Positions 14,533 through 22,047 of a stretch of 64,000 nucleotides of DNA are shown piece after piece (the first letter of the stretch is position 1; each line of letters opens with the position of its first letter). The stretch spans positions 37,453-101,452 of the forward strand of contig JANWJE010000086.1 in assembly GCA_025451995.1 (NCBI GenBank), in the 5' to 3' direction. The stretch comes from Parachlamydiaceae bacterium (lineage in GTDB: Bacteria; Chlamydiota; Chlamydiia; Chlamydiales; Parachlamydiaceae). The notes under the pieces are model-generated. The model saw nothing but the letters and a program-made list of their open reading frames with translations. It had not been told where the DNA came from and made no database searches. The translations under genes and the position numbers were made by a program.

Positions 14533-15572
14533 TGCTTGATGATCTCATAATGCTGCTGTACAAGTCCGCTCGGATAGGACTGAGACGAGAGGAGGCGGCA
14601 GGGAATTTCTTTCTCCATTGCATGAAATAGAGGAATGCCGGACCCCAATACAATGGGGATGATAGAAAGCGTCATCTCATCGACGAGCTGCAGAGAGAGA
14701 AATTGGGAAATCGTAGATCCTCCATCGACCCAAATATGCCTGAACCCCTCTTTGTAGAGCTTTTCAGCAAGCTCTGTCAGATCCCCTTGGTAAAGCTCCA
14801 TTCCAGCTTTTACAGAATTCAGGCTATTACTAAGAACAACAACTTTCTTTCCAGGATATGGGTCTGGAACGGTTGAAGCGACCTGATATGTTTTTCGACC
14901 TATAATTAGTGAGTCAATGCTAGCAAGCAGTTTTTGAAAGCCGTAGTCTTCATCAAATCCACCGACGCGATCCATCCAATCTAGGCTGTCGTCTTTTCTG
15001 GCAATGTATCCATCAATGCTCAGCGCAATATAAACAGAAATTTTAGGTCTTTTCTTTTCATCTTCGATTGATTGAAAAGCATTGAATTTTTGAAACATAG
15101 GCTCTTTCATCTTTCGGTATTTTTCTCCGTTCTGGCAGGCTTCGATCGCTGCTTTCTTTTTTAGCTCGGCATATTCTTGAAGCGCATCAGGATTGTTAAG
15201 AAGAAAATCCCTAAAGCCTATAAGCCCTTTCCACTCTTTGTTTTCGAGATAAGTCAAATGAACATGGTATCTTCTGGTTCCCTCTTCCAGGTCCGGCAGA
15301 TGGATGATAAAATAGAAGCGATCCTGCGTGCTGAAAGAAGGGCGGAATTCGTATCCAAGTTCTTGCAGTCTGCTCTTCGTCTCTTCCATTCCAGTCTTAT
15401 CGACAGCGATGGCAATGTCAATAATGCCCTTTCCTCCTAAACCTGGCACAGCTGTGCTTCCAACGTGTTCAATGGATGCAGAGCTGGGAAGATGTGATGC
15501 TATTCTTTCTTTTTCTTTGCTGAAAAGCAGAGGAAATAAATCGCTATAAGGTTTGAAAGTGTATTTTCCCAT
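14529..15572 (-). CDS. Fusion of GrpB-family nucleotidyltransferase-like domain and dihydrofolate-reductase-like domain
   Basis: Residues 1-165 are a GrpB (UPF0157) domain: PSSASIEHVGSTAVPGLGGKGIIDIAIAV is the nucleotidyltransferase-like GS..D.D core, followed by RYHVHLTY and FRDFLLNNPDALQEYAELK. Residues ~178-347 are a RibD-C/DHFR-like reductase: ISVYIALSIDGYIARKDDSLDWM, DSLIIGRKTYQVAS, HIWVDGGSTISQFL. Both are normally separate proteins. The linker is short (FQSIEDEKKRPK). Coupled by ATGA to the spectinomycin kinase. Substrates unknown; the reductase is a stand-alone yyaP/yorR-like type and need not act on folate. Confidence 0.85.
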   Translation of the reverse strand: MGKYTFKPYSDLFPLLFSKEKERIASHLPSSASIEHVGSTAVPGLGGKGIIDIAIAVDKTGMEETKSRLQELGYEFRPSFSTQDRFYFIIHLPDLEEGTRRYHVHLTYLENKEWKGLIGFRDFLLNNPDALQEYAELKKKAAIEACQNGEKYRKMKEPMFQKFNAFQSIEDEKKRPKISVYIALSIDGYIARKDDSLDWMDRVGGFDEDYGFQKLLASIDSLIIGRKTYQVASTVPDPYPGKKVVVLSNSLNSVKAGMELYQGDLTELAEKLYKEGFRHIWVDGGSTISQFLSLQLVDEMTLSIIPIVLGSGIPLFHAMEKEIPCRLLSSQSYPSGLVQQHYEIIKQ

Positions 15573-15576
15573 ATTT

Positions 15577-16581
15577 TTAATAATAAATTATGCAGCCGCG
15601 CTGCTCAAGTTCTTGAAACCATGAAGGTATTTCTAAATTCTTATTAAGCCTTACATCCAACTTTTCCAAGTTGGGAAGGCTGCGAATGCTGTCTGGCAAT
15701 GAAGTTAGTCTGTTATCACGCAAATCCAAATATCTGAGTTTTTTTAGATTGCCGATCGTTTCAGGAATAGAGTGTAGCTTGTTTGTTCTTAAGTCAAGAT
15801 CTGTAAGATTTTCTAAACATCCTATGCTGTCTGGAAGCGTTTTTAACTGATTATTTTCCAACATGAATTTTCTTAAACTCTCAAGGTATCCAATCGATTG
15901 CGGAAGAACGCGAATCTGATTATTCATGGCATAGAGCTCTTTCAACTGTTTAAGGTTGCCGATTGAATCTGGAAATGAGGAAACATTGTTGTTTTGCATA
16001 CGCAATTCGACAAGATTATCCCATGCACCGATCCATTCCTGAAGGGCATTCATGCCATTATGGGTGATGTTTAGATAAGCAAGAGACTTCAGGCTTCGCA
16101 ATGCTTCAGGAAGAGTTGAAAGATGATTGCTTGCAAGATATAGAAAACGTAAGTTGTAGAGTTCACCAAGTTCATCGGGGAGGCAACGCAATTCGTTATA
16201 GTTAAGGTCCAGCACTTGCAGGTTTGCCAGGTTTTTAATTTCGGCAGGAATGGACTCAAGTCTGTTTTGGCTCGCGTTGATCCTTTCCAAAGTGACCATT
16301 TGCAAAAGCATTTTCGGAAAAACCGACAGTTGATTTTTATAAATGCTTAATCTTTTAAGAGCTGTTAACTCAGCAATAGCGTTAGGCAGTTCTCGTATCT
16401 GGTTGTCATCGAGCCAAAGTTCTTCAAGACTGCTATGAGAAAACACGTCTTCAGGTACGTTTGATAATTGCTGATTGCTTAAATTAAGTGTCATGAGGGT
16501 TGAATCCTTCGGTTTGTCAGCTGCACTGCCTGTTGAGACAATCATCGTTATGGCAAGAAAGATACTGCGCAGAAAATTCAT
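15577..16581 (-). CDS. Secreted leucine-rich-repeat protein
   Basis: An N-terminal signal peptide (MNFLRSIFLAITMIVSTGSAA) precedes about 12 repeats of 23 residues with the consensus LxxLxxLxLxxNxLxxLPxxIxxL, the type seen in SDS22/ROCO-like and effector LRR proteins (for example LEELWLDDNQIRELPNAIAEL). No other domain is seen. In intracellular bacteria such proteins can bind host proteins, but export to the host is not shown. The start overlaps the end of the AbiEii gene by four bases, so it is translated as third gene of the abiE operon, an uncommon association. Confidence 0.85.
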   Translation of the reverse strand: MNFLRSIFLAITMIVSTGSAADKPKDSTLMTLNLSNQQLSNVPEDVFSHSSLEELWLDDNQIRELPNAIAELTALKRLSIYKNQLSVFPKMLLQMVTLERINASQNRLESIPAEIKNLANLQVLDLNYNELRCLPDELGELYNLRFLYLASNHLSTLPEALRSLKSLAYLNITHNGMNALQEWIGAWDNLVELRMQNNNVSSFPDSIGNLKQLKELYAMNNQIRVLPQSIGYLESLRKFMLENNQLKTLPDSIGCLENLTDLDLRTNKLHSIPETIGNLKKLRYLDLRDNRLTSLPDSIRSLPNLEKLDVRLNKNLEIPSWFQELEQRGCIIYY

Positions 16582-17468
16582 CGAACCTTCCCTTCATTGT
16601 CATTTTGCCAATTAGCAATCGACATCTTCGATATGTTTATGCTTGAATTGATAGTGTCTATTGCTGTGGTGATTTTTTCGGGAAGATCCAACTCTTTAGC
16701 TATATCGCCGAGGCCTCGAAGATGGGCTGTCCAAAGTTGTTGAAGGGCTTTTAAACCCTCTTCATCAAATTCAATAGGTTTCAAGGAAGTTCCTCTATTT
16801 TCAAACGTCTTTTTCACATCCTCAGGTAGTTTTTTGGAGTTTTTCAGATTCGTATCACGCAAGAGCAAAAGCAGATCGTGAAAGTCCTTCATGCGACTAT
16901 TTCGAGATCCTTTTGAGAGCACTGTTTCTAGCTTTTCTGCAAAAATTGTTTCTATAGGATAGACTAGAAGGGAAATGGATTCTTCGAAAAATGGTTTTCC
17001 ACGATATTCAGAAAGCTTAAGCTTTTTATTTTGAGGTTCGACAATATCGCCAACTCCAACATCCACATGAATCTTGTCTTTCATTCTACCAAAAGAAGTT
17101 TTGAAGGTGGTACGATACCCCGGATATTCCATATGGGGTTGAGAAAGCAATTCAATGTTCTCAAAGGAAAAGTTAAAGCCATCGTCTGAAGTTACGGATA
17201 CAATCTCTTGAAACACCCCTTGGAGAGCTTCTGTTTCAGCATTCATTCGAGTCAAAAGGAAATCCAGATCTACCGTTTCTCTTCCGATCTTCATCATGAA
17301 GGAAAGTAGAAACCCTCCCTTAAATATGAATTTATCCACATGGGATGATCGCGATAACCTCGCCAAAAATCTCTCTAAAAGAAGCTGCTTCCAGCATGCA
17401 TTGAAATGAATTTCTTTTTCTTTAGCGATGGTTTGAAGTCTGTCTTTAAGAGCTTGTTCGCTTATCAT
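16578..17468 (-). CDS. AbiEii/AbiGii-family nucleotidyltransferase toxin
   Basis: The 296-residue protein has the family motifs: FIFKGGFLLSFMM (the KGG..L nucleotide-binding motif), TVDLDFLL (the DxD metal site), and later a Lys in IETIFAEKLETVLSK and the RMKDFHDLLLLL region. AbiEii toxins transfer nucleotides to tRNA or another target and form type IV toxin-antitoxin systems in phage defence. The start overlaps the AbiEi stop by four bases; the stop in turn overlaps the LRR gene start. Probably functional and regulated by AbiEi at the upstream repeats. Confidence 0.88.
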   Translation of the reverse strand: MISEQALKDRLQTIAKEKEIHFNACWKQLLLERFLARLSRSSHVDKFIFKGGFLLSFMMKIGRETVDLDFLLTRMNAETEALQGVFQEIVSVTSDDGFNFSFENIELLSQPHMEYPGYRTTFKTSFGRMKDKIHVDVGVGDIVEPQNKKLKLSEYRGKPFFEESISLLVYPIETIFAEKLETVLSKGSRNSRMKDFHDLLLLLRDTNLKNSKKLPEDVKKTFENRGTSLKPIEFDEEGLKALQQLWTAHLRGLGDIAKELDLPEKITTAIDTINSSINISKMSIANWQNDNEGKVR

Positions 17469-18061
17469 GTTGTTATACTCATCAAATAGGGTGCAATATC
17501 AACGTGAAGCCTTTTAGCATAGGCTTCCAGCTTCCTGAGATCAATACGATTTTTTCCGCCTTGTGAAAGGGCTGTTTTTAAGGCTTTAATGGCTGTTTCG
17601 CGACTTAAGAGGCGGAATGCATCTACCAAGGTGCGTTCTCTATCAAAAATGGGAACGAGAATTCCCTCTAGATCGATTTCTGTTTTGCCTAGATCAAGAT
17701 GGCGGAAACGAACAATCTTAATAAGGCGATTGCTTCGAGCCGAAGTTCCATGTCGAATTCCTATCCAATGCTGACGGGGAATTTCCTCCGTTAAGTCATA
17801 CACAGCAAGAGCTGAAGTTAGGCAAATGATTCCTCCATTGATGGAGCGAACAGCTTCTATGAGATCTTCCCAGCGAAAAGCTTCGAGATTTTGATAGCTG
17901 GCAGCCTGATAGACTCCACGTCGGATTCTCTTCAACTTGCCAGCGTTAACATAATGAGCCAAAACAGCAGCCGAAACTCCAAGCAGTTTTGCTTCCTTCG
18001 CTGTAAAAGAAGGCTGATTGAGCAGGGGGGTTAGAGACTGTAGGTAAGCTTGAGGCCTCAT
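17465..18061 (-). CDS. AbiEi-family antitoxin and transcriptional repressor
   Basis: The N-terminal winged helix is FTAKEAKLLGVSAAVLAHYVNAGKLKRIRRGVYQ, and the C-terminal antitoxin domain carries WEDLIEAVRSINGGIICLTSALAVYDLTEEIP, IGIRHGT and the FDRERTLVDAFRL motif. Known AbiEi proteins bind paired inverted repeats in their own promoter and counteract AbiEii by dephosphorylation-like activity or by indirect means. At 198 residues it is complete. An imperfect inverted repeat at 18083-18131, 22 bp before the start, is a good operator candidate. Confidence 0.88.
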   Translation of the reverse strand: MRPQAYLQSLTPLLNQPSFTAKEAKLLGVSAAVLAHYVNAGKLKRIRRGVYQAASYQNLEAFRWEDLIEAVRSINGGIICLTSALAVYDLTEEIPRQHWIGIRHGTSARSNRLIKIVRFRHLDLGKTEIDLEGILVPIFDRERTLVDAFRLLSRETAIKALKTALSQGGKNRIDLRKLEAYAKRLHVDIAPYLMSITT

Positions 18062-18082
18062 TGAATTCCTGGCTTTTTTTTT

Positions 18083-18131
18083 AAATTAACAAGAACACCC
18101 AATATAGTCAAGTGGGTTTTGTTGTTAAATT
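18083..18131. promoter_or_regulatory. Inverted repeat, probable AbiEi operator
   Basis: Two 19-bp arms (18083-18101 and 18113-18131) match at 15 of 19 positions when one is reversed: AAATTAACAAGAACACCCA against AATTTAACAACAAAACCCA. They are separated by 11 bp and lie just upstream of the AbiEi start. AbiEi proteins bind this kind of paired inverted repeat for negative autoregulation. Confidence 0.6.
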
Positions 18132-18289
18132 AAACTAGGCAATCACCGCCTTTGATACCTGGCCCTTCAAATAGATTATTTTTGTAAATATTTAAATAAA
18201 ATTCATGGAATTAACAATCGAAATATCATTGTTGGCGCGACCAAAACGTTTCTAAAGAAACTCACGCTGTAATTTTAGTGCCGAATCTT

Positions 18290-18538
18290 TTATAAAGATG
18301 TTTGCGTTACCGGAGGGTATATATGCCTGAAAATACAGGTGAAATACAGGAAAACGGCCGTTTTAAAAAAGGCTTTTTCATCAATTAACCAAACGCGACT
18401 TGGTCTTTTAAGCACTTTTTCAAAGCCATTTTCCTTTCTCCAAAAGATCAAATGCCTTAGACCTCCCATAGGGGGCCATGGGTGGTAATCGTTCCATTTT
18501 GAAGCCGGTATGAATTGATTTTTTTGATTTTCTTCCAT
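18290..18538 (-). pseudogene. AlpA/excisionase-like HTH gene, 3' end replaced
   Basis: The protein starts MEENQKNQFIPASKWNDYHPWP and contains GGLRHLIFWRKENGFEKVLKR and VWLIDEKAFFK, the same design as the small HTH proteins of the other elements (RYY.LHAHRNGL...RKIGRK.VIRRD.F). It has a GGAGGATAAG site in front. After DEKAFFK the frame enters the DUF5681 fragment read backwards (TAVFLYF...), so its natural last residues are gone. It belongs to the remnant element with integrase 19341-20459. Confidence 0.7.
18323..18388 (+). pseudogene. DUF5681 gene fragment (first 17 codons)
   Basis: MPENTGEIQENGRFKKG is nearly identical to the start of the DUF5681 gene at 29750, including upstream bases (GTGTAAAATG versus GTATATATG context). 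After codon 17 the frame turns to FFIN and stops. The lost part is replaced by the 3' portion of an HTH gene on the other strand. Confidence 0.85.
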
Positions 18539-18685
18539 CTTATCCTCCTTATTGTGATAGTTATTTCATGATCGCAGTGTATCGCCAATATTCGTTTAGG
18601 GGAATGTGTGAGTCATGTTTGTGACTGAGAGGAGGGTGTGAATTCAGAGCAATCATATATTTTGCTCTGAATCCATTAGAAGTGC

Positions 18686-19360
18686 TTAAAATGAATATTT
18701 TTTTCTTCGAAAAAAACTCTCTTCCACTTGAGTAAGTTTTTTAGTTATACCTGGGCTGATTCCTACGCTTAAAATCCAACCTTTAAGAGTGTCTGCCAGC
18801 ATTTCCTTCGGTTCGATATCCTCATATTTCTCTTGAATGTGGCCGATCATAATATAGATAGGAATGTCATTGTCTTGGCGCCTTATTGCTCTTGCTGCAT
18901 CTAAAACAATATCTTTATACTTAATTTCATCTTTCGATCTATATGAACGATTGTTTCTAATTTTTCTTTCTCTAAACTCTTTCTTCGCAGAAAGTTCAAT
19001 CCAGATGGACTTTAAAAATGGAGCTAGCCTATCTTCGTGCACGTTTTCAATAGTCCACTTTAAAAATTCGTATGTGCTTATTACCATTACTTCCTTGTCG
19101 TTAATTCTCTTCCTATGTGCCCGAAGATGACCCGTTGAAATAGCCTCCTTAACGTGTTTGATGAAGGATTCTTGATCAGGAAATAGCTGATAATTTTTAT
19201 CATAGTCTTCATCTCTAATGGGTTCATAGCCTTGAAATACAAAAGCTCCCTCGATAATGGTTAGAAAAATTCTAATTAAAAAATCATTTTCTGCGGCATA
19301 TGGGCCAATCGGAATTAGTTTCAGAGAATGAATTAACGATTTATCTTTTTTTAAGTTCAT
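18686..19360 (-). CDS. Hypothetical integrase-coupled protein
   Basis: The ATG at 19360 is used because GAGGAGA lies at the right distance; it overlaps the integrase end by 20 bases. The 224-residue protein is lysine- and arginine-rich at its end (FFRRKKYSF) and helical, with YDKNYQLFPDQESFIKHVKEAI and LDAARAIRRQDNDIPIYIMIGHIQEKYED as its most regular parts. No known family. Its place after the integrase equals that of the 476-482-residue partners in E2 and E4 but it is much shorter and I see no similarity to them. Confidence 0.65.
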   Translation of the reverse strand: MNLKKDKSLIHSLKLIPIGPYAAENDFLIRIFLTIIEGAFVFQGYEPIRDEDYDKNYQLFPDQESFIKHVKEAISTGHLRAHRKRINDKEVMVISTYEFLKWTIENVHEDRLAPFLKSIWIELSAKKEFRERKIRNNRSYRSKDEIKYKDIVLDAARAIRRQDNDIPIYIMIGHIQEKYEDIEPKEMLADTLKGWILSVGISPGITKKLTQVEESFFRRKKYSF

Positions 19361-20459
19361 AGATTTCTCCTCGAATGTTGTTAAATAATTTTGCATCATG
19401 ATTTTCAGCTATTTTTTGCAGATATCCTTTTGAAAAATGGGTATATCTTTTGGTACAATGTAAAGTTTTATGCCCTAAGAATAAGGCTATCTCTATAGCG
19501 GTTGCCCCAGACATTGCAAGGTAGGACGCCGCGGTATGCCTAAGATCGTGAAATCGGAAGTTGTGCAGATTTGCTTTTTTAAGAGCCGCTTCCCAATGTT
19601 TACGAATATATGCTTTTTCGGATGGGTATTTCTTTGAAGTAAATAGATATGAGTTAGGGTCATGTCCTTTGACTCTTGCAACAATTAATTCTTCTGCATG
19701 ACCAATCAGAGGGACGAATCTGCTTTCCCCATTTTTAGAGGTTTCAATTAAGATCCGTTTATTTGACCAATCGACGTTCCCTTTTTTTAAATCTAAAATT
19801 TCCCCTTTTCTCATACCTGTTGATAAAGCCAACACAACAACTGGATATAAGATATCGAAATCGATTTCAGAACAGGCTTTGAGAAATCTATCTTTTTCCT
19901 CTTCATCTAAAAAACGCGTTCTCCCGCAAGATTCTCTTGGTTTGGTAATTTTTAACATAGGATTTTCACGCATCCATTCCCATTCTTTAACAGCTATTGT
20001 AAATACATGAGAAAGACTTGAAAGATAGCGAACCACGGTTGCATTGGAGCGCCATTTACCTGCATCATTAGCTTTCGATAATAGTTCATCTCTTTTTTGA
20101 GCTAGCAGGCTTGGTTTGACCTCTTTTAATGGTCTATTACCTATTTCTTTTTTCCACCATTTTAAAATTCTAATTGTATTTCTTGCATTTTTTGGTTTTG
20201 TGGGTAATACAGTATCAATGTACTTTTGTATTAAATCATTGACAGTTTTTTTGTTTTTGCTGGAGCAAATTTCTAGAATTTCAAGCTCGATTTCTGCCTG
20301 CTTTCTGTTTAGCCAATCTTTAGCTCGTGTTATAGAGGAGAAAGTTTCAGATTCATCATGCCCCTTTCTCCGAACTCTTGCACGATAGTTGTACCCACCT
20401 CCAGTTCTGATTCTTTTTTCAATTCCTGGAACTATCTTAGGACCAATATTCTTGTTCAT
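19341..20459 (-). CDS. Tyrosine recombinase/integrase of remnant element E1
   Basis: The start at 20459 (MNKNIGPKIVPGIEKRI) follows GGAGAG; 14 further codons are open upstream. An arm-binding N-terminal domain (GYNYRARVRRKGHDESETFSS) precedes a core-binding domain and the catalytic domain with STGMRKGEIL (Arg I), HDLRHTAASYLA (H-x-x-R) and GHKTLHCTKRYTHFS (His and Tyr nucleophile), so it should be active. It is a close paralogue of the next integrase, sharing the PTKPKN.RN motif and KPS..AQKRDELLS. The tandem pair has only 86 bp between them and no tRNA-like repeat in between. Confidence 0.85.
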   Translation of the reverse strand: MNKNIGPKIVPGIEKRIRTGGGYNYRARVRRKGHDESETFSSITRAKDWLNRKQAEIELEILEICSSKNKKTVNDLIQKYIDTVLPTKPKNARNTIRILKWWKKEIGNRPLKEVKPSLLAQKRDELLSKANDAGKWRSNATVVRYLSSLSHVFTIAVKEWEWMRENPMLKITKPRESCGRTRFLDEEEKDRFLKACSEIDFDILYPVVVLALSTGMRKGEILDLKKGNVDWSNKRILIETSKNGESRFVPLIGHAEELIVARVKGHDPNSYLFTSKKYPSEKAYIRKHWEAALKKANLHNFRFHDLRHTAASYLAMSGATAIEIALFLGHKTLHCTKRYTHFSKGYLQKIAENHDAKLFNNIRGEIYELKKR

Positions 20460-20545
20460 GTCTCTCCAATAATGTCGTCTAGTATTGCAAACTGTCGCCA
20501 TTATCGATGAACGAACCTCTTAGGACAATATGTCAGAGACACTCG

Positions 20546-21610
20546 TCACTGAGAGGGGGATAATTCAAGGACTTTGTTAAGCTTTTGAGCCATTTGGAAA
20601 ATATGTTCATTTGAAAGATGAGCGTATCTTTTTGTCATTTGTACCGTTTTGTGCCCTAAAAGAGTGCCAATCTCAAGTAAGCTTGTGTTGTTCATGGCTA
20701 GGTATGAGGCAGTCGTATGCCTTAAGTCATGAAATTTGAAATTAGTAATACAAGCCTTCTGCAAAGCATTTTCCCATGTTGATCGAATATCAAGGGGATG
20801 ATTTAAGTTTTTTGAGGATGGGAATACCAGCTTGCTTTGTCGTGTTGAATACAGTCTATTGAGCAACTCTAAGGATAATCCCATTAATGGAATCATCCTT
20901 CGCTCTCCATTTTTAGTTGTCCTAAGGATAATTGTGCCTCGTTCAAAATCGATGTCATCCCAATTCAAGGTTAAAATTTCTCCTTTTCGCATTCCTGTGG
21001 TAAGTGCTAAGACAACTATTGGGTACAGATAAGCAGAATTGCTTTGTTTACAAGCATCAAGGAGGCGATTTTTTTCCGATTCATCAAGAAAACGAATACG
21101 GCCTTGAGGTAGCTTTGGCTTATTGATTTTTCGAATTGGATTTTCATTCATCCACTCCCATTCCTTAACGGCAATCGAAAAAGCATGTGAGAGGCTTGCG
21201 ATGTAACGAACAACAGTAGTTGAAGAGCGTGGTCTTTTGTAAAAAGTATCTTGAGAAAGTAGTTCGTCTCGCTTTTGAGCGATATGGCTGGGTTTTATAT
21301 CCGAAATCAAACAATGACCAAGCTCTTGTTTCCACCACAATAGATGCTGCTTAACGTTTCTTGAGTTTTTTGGCTTGGTTGGCAGGATGCTTTCAATGTA
21401 ACGATCGATCAACTCGGCTAAGGTATGCTTTGCTAAAGAAGAAAATTGAAAGCGCCCTTGCTCAATGGCGGATTCAGTATCGCGCTTCCATTTCTTTGCC
21501 AAGGCCAGGGAACTAAATGACTCGCTGATTGAGGGATGACCTTTAATGCGAACTCTGGCTCGATAGGTGAAGGAGCCATCTTTATTGATGCGTTTTTCGA
21601 TGCCTTGCAC
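20546..21610 (-). CDS. Tyrosine recombinase/integrase adjacent to the tRNA-Met-like repeat
   Basis: The 354-residue integrase has all catalytic residues: TTGMRKGEIL, HDLRHTTASYLA and GHKTVQMTKRYAHLS. The N-terminal arm-binding domain starts GIEKRINKDGSFTYRARVRIKGHP. It lies 168 bp from the att-like repeat at 21778-21829, the same arrangement as the integrases of E2, E3 and E4. A perfect inverted repeat (21614-21634) stands directly before the start. Its element appears reduced to this gene, or it has been joined to the neighbouring integrase by deletion. Confidence 0.88.
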   Translation of the reverse strand: MQGIEKRINKDGSFTYRARVRIKGHPSISESFSSLALAKKWKRDTESAIEQGRFQFSSLAKHTLAELIDRYIESILPTKPKNSRNVKQHLLWWKQELGHCLISDIKPSHIAQKRDELLSQDTFYKRPRSSTTVVRYIASLSHAFSIAVKEWEWMNENPIRKINKPKLPQGRIRFLDESEKNRLLDACKQSNSAYLYPIVVLALTTGMRKGEILTLNWDDIDFERGTIILRTTKNGERRMIPLMGLSLELLNRLYSTRQSKLVFPSSKNLNHPLDIRSTWENALQKACITNFKFHDLRHTTASYLAMNNTSLLEIGTLLGHKTVQMTKRYAHLSNEHIFQMAQKLNKVLELSPSQ

Positions 21611-21613
21611 AGT

Positions 21614-21634
21614 CTAATCCTTTTGTTGGATTAG
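21614..21634. promoter_or_regulatory. Inverted repeat CTAATCC-N7-GGATTAG before the integrase gene
   Basis: Perfect 7-bp arms, three bases upstream of the start codon at 21610. It may be an operator, an mRNA hairpin that limits translation of the integrase, or an integrase/excisionase arm site. Confidence 0.4.
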
Positions 21635-21777
21635 CTGCCGCCTTTGACATTATTGTGAATTGCAACTCTTGTTGTTTGCCAGTGTCCCAAATTTGCCCCA
21701 TGAGAGCATCTTGGTATTTTTGGCCTGCATAAATCATTCTCTTAAACGACTATAAATTAATGAGTTATGCTGAAGAG

Positions 21778-21829
21778 AAAAAGTGGGGCAACTAGGATTT
21801 GAACCTACGACCAGCGGGTTATGAGTCCG
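21778..21829 (-). repeat. tRNA-Met 3' end copy (att site), left end of element E2
   Basis: Positions 21778-21829 repeat the 3' part of the tRNA-Met gene at 60009-60081, from the anticodon loop (GGGTTATGAG) to the discriminator and the AAAAAG flank. Differences lie in the T arm (CTAGGATTTGAACCTAC). The rest of the tRNA is absent (TTGATTTTTGC follows), so this is not a functional tRNA. Confidence 0.9.
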
Positions 21830-22047
21830 TTGATTTTTGCACCACTATCAGTACTCAATCGTTGTTCACAGTAATAGAGTAACTTTTTGACGGCTTTCTT
21901 TCAATGATGGATTGCTGGTTTTTGTGAATCAAAATAGACGAGCAGTGTGTTTTTGGTGTGTTTTAAATCGGCAACGCTCTCGTGAATTGAGATTTGCATT
22001 GCAGAGGAATGGGTGTGTTTAGTAGAGTGTATAGTGGAGGTGAAGTT

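Larger units (their letters stand above)
18323..21829 (-). mobile_element. Element E1 (decayed): HTH and DUF5681 fragments, partner gene, two integrases, tRNA-derived repeat
   Basis: The order, read leftward from the tRNA-like repeat at 21778, is integrase, second integrase, partner gene, HTH fragment, DUF5681 fragment on the opposite strand. This equals the ends of element E2 with the whole primase/helicase block missing. The left boundary of its cargo is not visible; the genes from about 3 to 18 kb may belong to it. Confidence 0.65.
21611..22047. other. Intergenic region between E1 integrase and TIGR04255 gene
   Basis: Contains the inverted repeat and the att copy listed separately. From 21830 to 22047 no gene is evident; a short minus-strand frame there lacks any coding signature. 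The GTGGAGG ribosome binding site of the gene at 22048 lies at its end. Confidence 0.6.

Noticed and set aside
21778..21829. tRNA-like sequence that could be called as a tRNA
   Set aside because: Only the anticodon loop to the 3' end is present; the D arm and 5' acceptor strand are missing.
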